Assembly (NCBI GenBank): GCA_944391615.1
Contig: CALXUE010000001.1
Span: 1 to 64,000 of the forward strand
DNA from: an uncultured Alphaproteobacteria bacterium
GTDB lineage: Bacteria > Pseudomonadota > Alphaproteobacteria > RF32 > CAG-239
Length of the DNA stretch: 64,000 nt
Direction of reading: 5' to 3'
In this document: in pieces, positions 10,013 to 18,407 of the stretch
Numbering within the stretch: the first letter of the stretch is position 1
How the letters are laid out: the number at the start of each line of letters is the position of its first letter
The notes under the pieces: model-generated
What the model was told of the DNA's origin: nothing
The model's database searches: none
The model's input: the letters and a program-made list of their open reading frames with translations, nothing else
Translations under genes and position numbers: made by a program

Positions 10013-10588
10013 ATGCAAATTACATTTTCAGGCAAACAAGTCGACATCAGCGAAAAATTACGTAAACATGTCGAAGAAGGAGTCTTAAGCTCAGTAAACA
10101 AATATTTCCCTGCTCCCATCAACTGCACGGTAGCTTTTTCCAAAGAAGGAGATGAATTCCAAGCCGAAGTAACAGTTCATCCTGCAAAAAACATTGTATT
10201 AAAAGGCACCGGCGACAGATGTGCAGACCCATATTCAGCATTTGATTCAGCCAATCAGCACATTGCTACCCGTCTGCGTCGTCACAAAAACAAATTGAAC
10301 GACCACAAAGGAAAAGCCGGTTTAGAAGAAGCAGAGCTTCTTGCCCAGCAAGCTGTTTTCCCGATTGTTGAAACAGAAGACGAATACGACATCAATGAAG
10401 ATGCACCGTTAACCATAGCCGAAACCGAAGCCAACATACCGGTATGCTCCGTAAGCGACGCGGTTATGAGAATGGACTTAGCTGACGAATGCGCCATAAT
10501 GTTCAAAAACATCAGCAACGGACATATCAGCATGGTATATCGCCGCAAAGATGGCAACATCGGCTGGGTAGAGCCCAAAGCTCAATAG
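10013..10588 (+). CDS. hpf: Ribosome hibernation promoting factor, long form
   Basis: HPF binds the 30S decoding region and drives 100S ribosome formation in starvation. At 191 residues this is the long form: an N-terminal S30AE domain (MQITFSGKQVDISEKLRKHVEEG to about 105), a linker, and a C-terminal dimerisation domain (about 130-191). The Shine-Dalgarno sequence AAGGAATGA precedes the start. A TTGACT box at the rpoN stop suggests its own promoter. It is followed by ptsN after 18 bases. Confidence 0.94.
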   Translation: MQITFSGKQVDISEKLRKHVEEGVLSSVNKYFPAPINCTVAFSKEGDEFQAEVTVHPAKNIVLKGTGDRCADPYSAFDSANQHIATRLRRHKNKLNDHKGKAGLEEAELLAQQAVFPIVETEDEYDINEDAPLTIAETEANIPVCSVSDAVMRMDLADECAIMFKNISNGHISMVYRRKDGNIGWVEPKAQ

Positions 10589-10606
10589 AACATATAAGGA
10601 ACTTTA

Positions 10607-11050
10607 ATGAAAATTTCAGAAATAATGAAAGAAGAGAACGTTTTTTTAGGGCTTAAAGCCGGCGGAAAACGTCAGTTACTTCAGGAATTATCAGAAAAAG
10701 CATCAACTGCGACGGGGCTTGACAGCCGTACGATTTTTGATGCTTTGCTGGAAAGAGAAAGTCTTGGCACCACAGGTTTTGGAGGCAACACAGCCTTACC
10801 GCATGCTCGCCTTGAAAATTTGGACAAGATATATGGATTTTTTGCACGTTTGACCACTCCGATAGACTATGAAGCCATAGACAATCGTCCGATAGATTTG
10901 GTGTTTATGCTTTTGTCACCGGATTCGAGTGGCGCAGACCATTTAACAGCTCTAGCACAGATCTCGCGTATTCTAAAAGACGAAAATATGTGTGACAAGC
11001 TGCGCCAAGCGCAATCAAAAGAAGAAGTATATGCGCTTTTGTGCAACTAA
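10607..11050 (+). CDS. ptsN: Nitrogen-regulatory PTS enzyme IIA (PtsN)
   Basis: EIIA-Ntr is the phospho-accepting end of the regulatory PTS-Ntr relay, which tunes potassium transport, envelope stress and carbon/nitrogen balance. The 147-residue protein carries the active histidine in GNTALPHARLEN near residue 66. The family length is normal. It ends the kdsD-to-ptsN run and is followed by a strong terminator. Its partners PtsP and NPr are not in this window. Confidence 0.95.
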   Translation: MKISEIMKEENVFLGLKAGGKRQLLQELSEKASTATGLDSRTIFDALLERESLGTTGFGGNTALPHARLENLDKIYGFFARLTTPIDYEAIDNRPIDLVFMLLSPDSSGADHLTALAQISRILKDENMCDKLRQAQSKEEVYALLCN

Positions 11051-11072
11051 ATTGCAAAAGAGCCCCAATTCA

Positions 11073-11103
11073 ATCCCTCTAAAAATTTAGAGGGATTTTT
11101 TTT
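11073..11103 (+). terminator. Terminator after ptsN
   Basis: ATCCCTCT and AGAGGGAT arms enclose an A/T loop, followed by eight T. Confidence 0.88.
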
Positions 11104-11184
11104 ATGCGATTTTAATCATTATTTTAGATATTACAGATAACCTGAGAAAACAAAACCAAATAAAATAACAATCAAGGAAGAACA

Positions 11185-12246
11185 ATGTTAACATCGCTTT
11201 TCAGCTCGGCTGCGTTGGCAGACAGTATAATTTATCGCACTTTACTGGCCTTTTTCACCGCCTTAATCTTAGGTTTATTGACCGGAAAAAAATTCATAAA
11301 TTTTATGAAACATCACCAAGGCAAAGGCCAACCGATAAGAGAAGACGGCCCCAAATCGCATCTGGAAAGCAAAAAAGGCACCCCGACCATGGGCGGATTG
11401 CTGATAATAGGCACCTCATTAATAGCCACGCTATTATGGTCGAATTTAAGCAATCCGTTCATCTGGAGTCTGCTGATAATATACCTTATCTACGCTGGCA
11501 TAGGCTTTGCCGATGATTATGTAAAAGTCACCAAGAACTCATCGAACGCCATCACCGGCCCGCATAGATTGATGATGGAATTTGCAGCCAGCTTGGTAAG
11601 TATAGCCATAATAAGTTACTTTACGACAGAAGAACAAAGATTCGCTTTAACGATTCCCTATTTTAAGGATTGGCTCATAAATTTAAGTTGGTTTTACATT
11701 CCATTTGCCATGTTTGTAATTGTCGGCACAGCAAACTCAGTCAATTTAAGCGATGGACTGGATGGCTTAGCCGGCGGTTTATGCGTCATTGCCTTTGCCG
11801 CCTTTGCCGCCATTATGTTCGCCACAGGTTTAGAAGGCAATATAGACCCAACAAACAGCACTGGCCCAATAACGGCAGAAACAGTTGTCTTAATAGGCGC
11901 CGTCATAGGAGGTTGTATAGCCTTTTTGTGGTTTAACGGCAATCCTGCCGAAATTTTCATGGGAGATACAGGCTCATTAGCCCTTGGTGGCTTATTAGGC
12001 ACCATAGCCGTAGCCGGAAAACAAGAAATTTTATTAGCAATCATTGGAGGAATATTTGTGGTAGAAGCCTTATCTGACATCATACAAGTATTCTGGTACA
12101 AAAGAACAAAACGGCGTGTTTTCTTAATGGCCCCAATACACCACCACTTTGAACAATTAGGTTGGAAAGAAACCAAAGTCGTCATGAGATTTTGGATAGT
12201 AGGGCTCATTCTCGCCCTCCTTGGATTACTGACATTAATAGGCTAA
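11185..12246 (+). CDS. mraY: Phospho-MurNAc-pentapeptide transferase MraY
   Basis: MraY makes lipid I by moving phospho-MurNAc-pentapeptide onto undecaprenyl phosphate in the inner membrane. The 353-residue, roughly ten-helix protein has the acidic motifs GFADDYVKVTKNSSNAI near 115, NLSDGLDGLAGG near 190 and FMGDTGSLALGG near 265, plus the MAPIHHHFE loop near 315. It has an AAGGAAGA Shine-Dalgarno sequence. It heads the reduced division cluster here; murF and earlier dcw genes do not precede it, and ftsW follows directly where murD would normally sit. Confidence 0.98.
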   Translation: MLTSLFSSAALADSIIYRTLLAFFTALILGLLTGKKFINFMKHHQGKGQPIREDGPKSHLESKKGTPTMGGLLIIGTSLIATLLWSNLSNPFIWSLLIIYLIYAGIGFADDYVKVTKNSSNAITGPHRLMMEFAASLVSIAIISYFTTEEQRFALTIPYFKDWLINLSWFYIPFAMFVIVGTANSVNLSDGLDGLAGGLCVIAFAAFAAIMFATGLEGNIDPTNSTGPITAETVVLIGAVIGGCIAFLWFNGNPAEIFMGDTGSLALGGLLGTIAVAGKQEILLAIIGGIFVVEALSDIIQVFWYKRTKRRVFLMAPIHHHFEQLGWKETKVVMRFWIVGLILALLGLLTLIG

Positions 12247-12259
12247 AGGAGAGCAAGCA

Positions 12260-13396
12260 TTGTTCAGCTTCAAAAGAAACAGCCGCAACATAATCAGCAA
12301 CTGGTGGTGGACCGTAGACAAAGTTCTGCTAGGGTTAATAACGGTATTAATAATATTTGGCATATTCTTAAATTTTTCAGCCAGTCCGTCCGTTGCCAAC
12401 CGCATTGGGGCCGACACCTTCCACTTTGTCAAACGCCAATTGTTTTTTCTGCCGATAGCATATGGTTTAATGGTTGTTTTATCAATGCAAAACCTCAAAA
12501 TGATAAGGCGTATATCCATTTTGGGTTATGTGATAATCATTTGTTTGATGGTTTTAACCTTATTTTGGGGAGAAGCGACCAAAGGCGCCTCACGCTGGAT
12601 AAGAATATTAGGTTTTTCATTGCAACCCTCAGAGTTTGTCAAACCCGTATTTGCGGTCGTGGCAGCTTGGCTGTTTGAAGGTCAGAAGAAGCATCAAGAC
12701 TTCCCCGGAGACATTTTATCTTTTGGTTTATATTGTTTAACAATATGCCTTTTAGCCTTACAACCGGATGTCGGAATGTCAATAGTCGTCACGGCGATTT
12801 GGGGTTTTCAATTATTTTTAAGCGGACTATCCCTAACACTGGTTGGCATATTTGCCGCCGGCGGCGTGGGGTTATTGGTATTGGCTTATTTCACCTTCAG
12901 CCACGTACACACGCGTGTTGACCAATTTTTGGCCTCAGGCGGAGAACTAAGTTATCAAGTACGAAAATCCCTAGAAGCATTTGCCAACGGCCACATATTC
13001 GGGCGCGGTCCCGGAGAAGGCATTGTCAAATCAAACATTCCCGATGCGCACACAGACTTTATATTTGCCGTTGCGGGAGAAGAATTTGGGCTGTTTTTAT
13101 GTTTAATAATCGTAGGCATATATGCGGCAATTGTCATACGAGCCATGATGATATCCATGAGAGAAAACAACTTATTTATAATTTTATCGGCAGCGGGATT
13201 GTCTGCCTCATTTGGGCTCCAAGCCATAATCAATATGGCCTCAACCTTACACCTCATGCCCACCAAAGGCATGACCCTGCCCTTTATATCATACGGGGGC
13301 TCTTCATTATTAGCCACCGCCTTAGGAATGGGAATGCTATTAGCCATAACACGCAAAAATGTCAACGCGGAGGACAAAGATGACTACGAAGAATAA
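12260..13396 (+). CDS. ftsW: Lipid II polymerase / division protein FtsW
   Basis: FtsW is a SEDS-family glycosyltransferase that polymerises septal peptidoglycan with its partner PBP. The 378-residue multi-spanning protein has the SEDS signatures FGRGPGEGIVKSNIPDAHTDFIF and LPFISYGGSSL. The start is a TTG preceded by AAAGGAGAG, the best ribosome-binding site here. It follows mraY by 13 bases, with no murD between them, and its last codons overlap murG. Confidence 0.96.
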   Translation: MFSFKRNSRNIISNWWWTVDKVLLGLITVLIIFGIFLNFSASPSVANRIGADTFHFVKRQLFFLPIAYGLMVVLSMQNLKMIRRISILGYVIIICLMVLTLFWGEATKGASRWIRILGFSLQPSEFVKPVFAVVAAWLFEGQKKHQDFPGDILSFGLYCLTICLLALQPDVGMSIVVTAIWGFQLFLSGLSLTLVGIFAAGGVGLLVLAYFTFSHVHTRVDQFLASGGELSYQVRKSLEAFANGHIFGRGPGEGIVKSNIPDAHTDFIFAVAGEEFGLFLCLIIVGIYAAIVIRAMMISMRENNLFIILSAAGLSASFGLQAIINMASTLHLMPTKGMTLPFISYGGSSLLATALGMGMLLAITRKNVNAEDKDDYEE

Positions 13397-14492
13397 CCCC
13401 ACAAACAAAGCACCCTTAATAATTTTAACGGCAGGCGGCACGGGAGGTCATGTTTATCCGGCAGAAGCTTTGGCCACGGAGTTAAAAAAGCGTGGCTACA
13501 GATTAGCTTTGGTAACCGATTCCAGAGGCTTAAACAATTACCACGGAACTTTGTCTGAAATTCCTAATTTTGCAGTATTGTCAGGGGCCTTAGTTGGCAA
13601 AAACATTTTTTTCAAAATCAAAAGTTTGATAAAACTTGGGCTTGGTGTTTTACAAGCGCTATGGATAATCATCAAAGAAAAACCCGTTTGTGTTGTAGGA
13701 TTCGGAGGTTACGCATCATTTCCTTGTGCCATTGCCGCAATCATATTAGGCAAAAAGCTCGTGATACACGAGCAAAATTCAGTCATGAGCCGCACCAATA
13801 GATTTTTGAGTAAGTATGCAACATTAATAGCCAAGAGTTTTCAAAACACCAAATATGCTCCTTCAAACGTGCCTTCAGTTTTAACCGGCATGCCTGTCAG
13901 AGAAAGTATCGTCGCCTTGCACACCAACAAATACCAAGATCTACCGGAAAATAAATTTCAAATTCTTATTTTAGGAGGCTCGCAAGGAGCCAAAATATTC
14001 AGTGAAGTCATACCGCAAGCCCTTTTGTCCCTAAAAGAAGAGCAAAGGAAAAAGCTCAAAATTTTGCAACAATGCCGTGCAGCGGATGTTGAAAACCTAA
14101 AGAAGCTATATGAAGGCACAGGTCTAGACATTGAAATAGCATCATTTTTTGGCAACATGGCTGAAATTTACAGTCACAGTAATTTGATAATATCCAGAGC
14201 CGGAGCATCTTCCGTCAGCGAAATAGAAGTTTCGGGAATTCCAAGTATTTTAGTTCCCTTACCCACGGCAGCAGACGACCACCAAACCGGCAATGCCGAA
14301 GATTTAGCTCGTGTTGATGGCTGCATCTTAATCAAACAAATAGATTTCAACGTTCTGCACGCAGCTGAAGTCATCAGTGACTTAATGGTAAACAAAGTCA
14401 AGCTGATAGCAATGTCAGCCAATGCCAAAAAAGTCGCCAAAACCGATGCTGCCAAACGTTTGGCCAACGCAATAGAAGAATTAATCAAATAA
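13380..14492 (+). CDS. murG: UDP-GlcNAc transferase MurG
   Basis: MurG adds GlcNAc to lipid I to give lipid II at the inner face of the membrane. It is a GT-B enzyme of 370 residues with the N-terminal glycine loop TAGGTGGHVYPAEA, GGSQGA near 200 and the nucleotide-sugar site SRAGASSVSEI near 275. The ATG at 13380 has GGAGGA upstream and overlaps the ftsW stop by 17 bases. Next comes murB, with no murC, unlike the usual alphaproteobacterial order. Confidence 0.97.
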   Translation: MTTKNNPTNKAPLIILTAGGTGGHVYPAEALATELKKRGYRLALVTDSRGLNNYHGTLSEIPNFAVLSGALVGKNIFFKIKSLIKLGLGVLQALWIIIKEKPVCVVGFGGYASFPCAIAAIILGKKLVIHEQNSVMSRTNRFLSKYATLIAKSFQNTKYAPSNVPSVLTGMPVRESIVALHTNKYQDLPENKFQILILGGSQGAKIFSEVIPQALLSLKEEQRKKLKILQQCRAADVENLKKLYEGTGLDIEIASFFGNMAEIYSHSNLIISRAGASSVSEIEVSGIPSILVPLPTAADDHQTGNAEDLARVDGCILIKQIDFNVLHAAEVISDLMVNKVKLIAMSANAKKVAKTDAAKRLANAIEELIK

Positions 14493-14506
14493 GGCAAAAA
14501 AAGACC

Positions 14507-15430
14507 ATGTTCAATTTTTTCAAAAAGTCAGACAGCATTCTTGACCTACTGCCGCAAGTCAGAGGCCGCTACATAGAACACGAACCCATGAAAAAACACA
14601 CATGGTTTGGCGTTGGCGGTCCGGCAGAAGTCATGTATTTACCCAAAGACAGCAAAGATTTAAGCTACTTTATGGAACTCTGCCCCGAAAACATACCCTT
14701 AAGCGTTTTAGGCGGAGGTTCAAACCTGCTTGTCCGCGACGGAGGCATCCGAGGTGTCGTCATCAAGCTGGATTCACCAGCCTTCAGAACATACCACATT
14801 GAAGAAAACCGCCTAACATGCGGGGGAGGACTACGCAATGTAGACCTAACCAAAATATTAATCAAAAATGGCTTAGGCGGCTTGGAATTTTTAACCACCA
14901 TACCGGGGAGCATAGGCGGTTCGGTCAAAACCAACGCCGGTTGTTATGGCAAAGAAATAAAAGATGTGATGCTACAAGCCGAAATCATCAACCGCACCGG
15001 AGAAATAAGAACAGTTCCGGTAGAAGATTTTCAGTTATCCTACCGCAGCAGCCTTTTTCCGGAAGACTGGATAATCACCTCCATCACCTTCAAAACCGAA
15101 AAAGATAGCGGAGAAAACATTCTTGCCAAAATAAATGAAATAAAAAACAAAAGATTAAAGACACAACCGCACAATGTCAAAACAGCCGGTTCAACATTCA
15201 AAAACCCCGAAGGATTAAAAGCATGGGAGCTAATCAAAAAATCAGGCTGTGACAAACTGTCAATAGGTGGAGCCAAAGTCTCCGAACAACATTGCAATTT
15301 TTTGGTCAACACCGGCAATGCCACCGCCAAAGACCTTGAAGATTTAGGCGACGAAATCGTCCAAAGAGTCAAAGCCCAAACAGACATAACCCTAGAATGG
15401 GAAGTCAAAAAAATAGGAATAGCCAAATAA
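14507..15430 (+). CDS. murB: UDP-N-acetylenolpyruvoylglucosamine reductase MurB
   Basis: MurB reduces enolpyruvyl-UDP-GlcNAc to UDP-MurNAc using NADPH and FAD. The 307-residue size and the absence of the type I insertion indicate type II. The FAD-binding motifs are GGGSNLLVRDGG and TTIPGSIGGSVKTNAGCYG. YRSSLF supplies the conserved tyrosine/serine region, and GSTFKNPEG sits near the substrate. It starts 14 bases after murG and abuts ftsQ; the usual ddl gene is missing. Confidence 0.96.
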   Translation: MFNFFKKSDSILDLLPQVRGRYIEHEPMKKHTWFGVGGPAEVMYLPKDSKDLSYFMELCPENIPLSVLGGGSNLLVRDGGIRGVVIKLDSPAFRTYHIEENRLTCGGGLRNVDLTKILIKNGLGGLEFLTTIPGSIGGSVKTNAGCYGKEIKDVMLQAEIINRTGEIRTVPVEDFQLSYRSSLFPEDWIITSITFKTEKDSGENILAKINEIKNKRLKTQPHNVKTAGSTFKNPEGLKAWELIKKSGCDKLSIGGAKVSEQHCNFLVNTGNATAKDLEDLGDEIVQRVKAQTDITLEWEVKKIGIAK

Positions 15431-15432
15431 CC

Positions 15433-16413
15433 ATGACCAGCAAAGAAACATTTCAGGGAGAGCTTGACTTTGAAGACAGAAAAACACCTGCCTTAACAGA
15501 TTCACAACCACCAGCCCAAACACCTAAATCGGCAGAAGACACCGCCGCTGCAGAAAACTCTTCCGCCCCCGCAACACAAACCAACATAACCCAAAGCGTA
15601 AAAGTTTCTTTGCCGCAAGAATGGCCTTATCGAATGCTGGGCAATGCACTCATATTAGGTATCATATTTTTTCTGGCCTCCATCACCATCACCTTCAAAA
15701 ATGATTTGATAAACAAACGGCTGATGGACTTACAAGATTCTTTTTACGAACTAAGCTCTAAACTAGGATTCACCATCGATGACATCATCGTCAGAGGTCA
15801 CAAAAGGACCTCCATCCAAGACATCGCCAACATCATCACCAACACGCGCCAAGACAATATATTGGAGCAAGATTTAGACGAGATTCGTTATAAAATAGAA
15901 CAACTTCCTTGGGTAAAAAATGCTCTGGTAAAAAGAAGCTTTTTCCCGAATGTCATACAAATAGAAATCGAAGAACATGATGTTAAAAGTTTATGGCAAC
16001 TAAACGAAAAATTCCACCCGATAGATGAAAACGGACAAGTCATAGAGGCCCCCTTCACGCCCACCAAGCCCATCTTGCTAATTGTTGGTCTTGGAGCCCC
16101 CGAACACATCAACGAGCTTTTATCCATCATTGATGACGGCAGCGAAATTTTCAAAAGGGTCAAAGCCGCCAATTATATTTCGGAACGCCGCTGGGACATT
16201 ATTTTAGACCACATAGAAGGAGGCATCACCATCAAACTTCCGGAAAAAGGCGTCAAAGAAGCCTGGGAAAAATTAAAAAAATTAAACGAGAGCAAAAACA
16301 TTCTTAAACGTAAATTAACCAAAATCGATTTAAGGTTAAAAGGAAAAGTAATCATAACAATAGAAAAGACGCAAAAGAAAAAGCTCTCAAGAACAAAAGA
16401 AAGGAAGATTTAA
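15433..16413 (+). CDS. ftsQ: Cell division protein FtsQ
   Basis: FtsQ links early and late divisome proteins through its periplasmic domain. The protein has a 60-residue Pro/Ala/Ser-rich cytoplasmic tail, one membrane helix (about 70-88), a POTRA domain (DDIIVRGHKRTSIQDIANI onward) and an FtsQ-type beta domain (KRSFFPNVIQIEIEEH). I place the start at 15433 just after the murB stop; a start at 15397 inside murB is possible. The ribosome-binding site is weak, so coupling to murB is likely. Confidence 0.9.
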   Translation: MTSKETFQGELDFEDRKTPALTDSQPPAQTPKSAEDTAAAENSSAPATQTNITQSVKVSLPQEWPYRMLGNALILGIIFFLASITITFKNDLINKRLMDLQDSFYELSSKLGFTIDDIIVRGHKRTSIQDIANIITNTRQDNILEQDLDEIRYKIEQLPWVKNALVKRSFFPNVIQIEIEEHDVKSLWQLNEKFHPIDENGQVIEAPFTPTKPILLIVGLGAPEHINELLSIIDDGSEIFKRVKAANYISERRWDIILDHIEGGITIKLPEKGVKEAWEKLKKLNESKNILKRKLTKIDLRLKGKVIITIEKTQKKKLSRTKERKI

Positions 16414-16415
16414 CT

Positions 16416-17669
16416 GTGACGCACACATTTAATCGACTGACAACGGTAGCCGCATTAGATATAGGTTCCTCAAAAGTCTGCTGTATCATAGCCAAAATAA
16501 GCCGCGACAAAAAAATAAAAGTTGTCGGCTATGGTTATAATGCATCAAAAGGCATAAAAAACGGCGTTATCACAGATTTAAATCAAGCCACATTATCCGT
16601 TTGCAACGCGGTAGAAACAGCCGAACAAATGGCCAACGAGCGCATAGACCGCGTTATAATTAACGTATCGGGAGATAAAATCAAAAGCGTTATCAAGAGT
16701 GCTTCTATATCAATAAATAAAAACAAACCCATAAGTGAAGCCGACATAAACAAAGTCATAGAAAAAGGCATTCACAAAATTAATGTTGAGGGCAATGAAC
16801 TGATTCACTGCCTTCCGATGAGCTACCATTGCGACAATGGCGAAGAGATCAAAGACCCGCGTAACATTTATGGCTCTGAATTATCGGTAGATATATTGCT
16901 GGGCATGATTCCGGACATTTTGTTCCGCAACGAACAAACCATAATAGAAAACGCACATTTAGAGATAGCGGAAAAAGCCTTTTCAGCTTATGCCTCAGGA
17001 CTGGCCTGTTTAGTTGAAGACGAAATGGAAATCGGCTCCACAATTGTTGACATTGGCGGCGGAACAACAAGTATTTGTTCCTTCAAACACGGCCACCCGA
17101 CATATTTTGCCGCATTACCGGTTGGAGGCAACAATGTTACCAACGACATTGCCTGGGGCTTAACAACATCCTTCACCCATGCCGAAAGACTAAAGACCCT
17201 ACACGGCTGTGCCTTTATGACCAGCAAAGACAAGGAAGAGCTGATTAACGTCTATCCGGTAGGAGAAGAAGATGACAGCCTAATCAAACAAGTTCCAAAA
17301 GCAGAATTAATCAGCATCATCACCCCTAGGATAGAAGAAACATTCGAGCTCGTAAATCATAAGCTGATGGAACAAGGCCTAGGCGGCATAAACAGCCACC
17401 GCGTTGTGTTAACCGGAGGCGGTAGTTGCTTATCCGGCATACAAGATGTTGCCACCATGGTTTTAGACAAGCAAGTCCGGTTAGGAAAACCGCGCAATAT
17501 ATTGTCGTTACCGGACAACTTGTATAATCCATCATTTTCAACAGCCATCGGCTTATTGCTGTTCGCCATAAATTATACCGAAAAAAAGCCCGGAAAAATC
17601 ATCAACAAACCTTCGGGCGGTACGACCAGTTTCAGCAAAATTTTCAGCTGGATGAAACAAAATTTCTAA
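16416..17669 (+). CDS. ftsA: Cell division protein FtsA
   Basis: FtsA is an actin-like ATPase that tethers FtsZ to the membrane and recruits the divisome. The 417-residue protein shows the phosphate-1 motif ALDIGSSKVCC, phosphate-2 DIGGGTTSI near 210 and the adenosine motif VVLTGGGSCLSG. Its C-terminus (SFSKIFSWMKQNF) is a typical amphipathic membrane helix. The GTG start has AAAGGAAGA upstream and lies 2 bases after ftsQ. A terminator follows, so ftsZ is transcribed separately. Confidence 0.96.
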   Translation: MTHTFNRLTTVAALDIGSSKVCCIIAKISRDKKIKVVGYGYNASKGIKNGVITDLNQATLSVCNAVETAEQMANERIDRVIINVSGDKIKSVIKSASISINKNKPISEADINKVIEKGIHKINVEGNELIHCLPMSYHCDNGEEIKDPRNIYGSELSVDILLGMIPDILFRNEQTIIENAHLEIAEKAFSAYASGLACLVEDEMEIGSTIVDIGGGTTSICSFKHGHPTYFAALPVGGNNVTNDIAWGLTTSFTHAERLKTLHGCAFMTSKDKEELINVYPVGEEDDSLIKQVPKAELISIITPRIEETFELVNHKLMEQGLGGINSHRVVLTGGGSCLSGIQDVATMVLDKQVRLGKPRNILSLPDNLYNPSFSTAIGLLLFAINYTEKKPGKIINKPSGGTTSFSKIFSWMKQNF

Positions 17670-17704
17670 CAAAAAAAGCCTTGAGCAAAAAACTCAAGGC
17701 TTTC
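17670..17704. terminator. Bidirectional terminator between ftsA and the 17710 gene
   Basis: GCCTTGAG and CTCAAGGC arms have a T-run on one side and an A-run on the other, so the hairpin can end both converging genes. Confidence 0.85.
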
Positions 17705-17709
17705 ATTTT

Positions 17710-18231
17710 TCAAAGTTCTTCTTCCAGAAAAATCACCGGCCGCACATAAGCTAGTTCAGATCTGTCATAATAATCAGATGCCTGATTGCAAAACGCCACA
17801 ATCCAAGCCAACGACTTTTCCTGTAGATGATTGTCAGCGGCCCAATAGCCATTGTTTTCAAGGGCTTTAAGGGGCTCACCGCCAAACTTCACCAGCATTT
17901 CATTTAAGGCCTCAAACACGGCTGATACAGATTTTTCCAAACCAACATTTGGCAAACAACATTCTTTATCGCCGATTTTCTGCTTTTTGCAATAATCCCA
18001 GGCATGATTAAAATTCATCTGAGCAGGCGCATCATGCAAAGCAAACACCACGTTTCCGAATTGGATTCCGACAACCTTCCCGTGATAAACATAGGGTTTA
18101 GGTAGATTCTCCTCATTCCAAGTCCAATCATCTAAAGGAGCCAAAACCCTGCACAGCAATTTTTGACACCCCCAAACAGCCGCCAGCGAAACACCAATTC
18201 CGCAAACAAAACCGGATAAAAACTTTTTCAT
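17710..18231 (-). CDS. Secreted DUF1566/C-type-lectin-like family protein
   Basis: A 173-residue protein with an N-terminal membrane anchor or signal (MKKFLSGFVCGIGVSLAAVWGC), possibly a lipoprotein at that cysteine. Its second half resembles the C-terminus of three other genes in this window: an ALHD segment, a short Cys pair, then GYWAADN, and a closing strand YVRPVIFL. This pattern is typical of DUF1566/C-type-lectin folds, but the assignment is by eye. It lies between ftsA and ftsZ on the opposite strand. It has no Shine-Dalgarno sequence, and TATTATT stands 18-25 bases upstream. An in-frame TTG two codons earlier is a less likely start. Confidence 0.7.
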   Translation of the reverse strand: MKKFLSGFVCGIGVSLAAVWGCQKLLCRVLAPLDDWTWNEENLPKPYVYHGKVVGIQFGNVVFALHDAPAQMNFNHAWDYCKKQKIGDKECCLPNVGLEKSVSAVFEALNEMLVKFGGEPLKALENNGYWAADNHLQEKSLAWIVAFCNQASDYYDRSELAYVRPVIFLEEEL

Positions 18232-18271
18232 AAGCAAAAATAATTAAAAAATAATACATAAATTAACCACA

Positions 18272-18300
18272 TGTTTAATCAAGATACGGGCAAAAGTCAA
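18272..18300 (-). promoter_or_regulatory. Promoter of the 17710-18231 gene
   Basis: TTGACT (18295-18300) and TAAACA (18272-18277) are 17 bases apart on the minus strand; the leader contains TATTATT at 18250-18256. Confidence 0.55.
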
Positions 18301-18407
18301 ACACAAAAAAATATCAAGATAAATTTTAATGCTAACCATTATTTAATTAATTTTTGCCATACTGATTCCAACTGAAAAAAACAACAGAATTTGGAGTAAA
18401 AAAAATA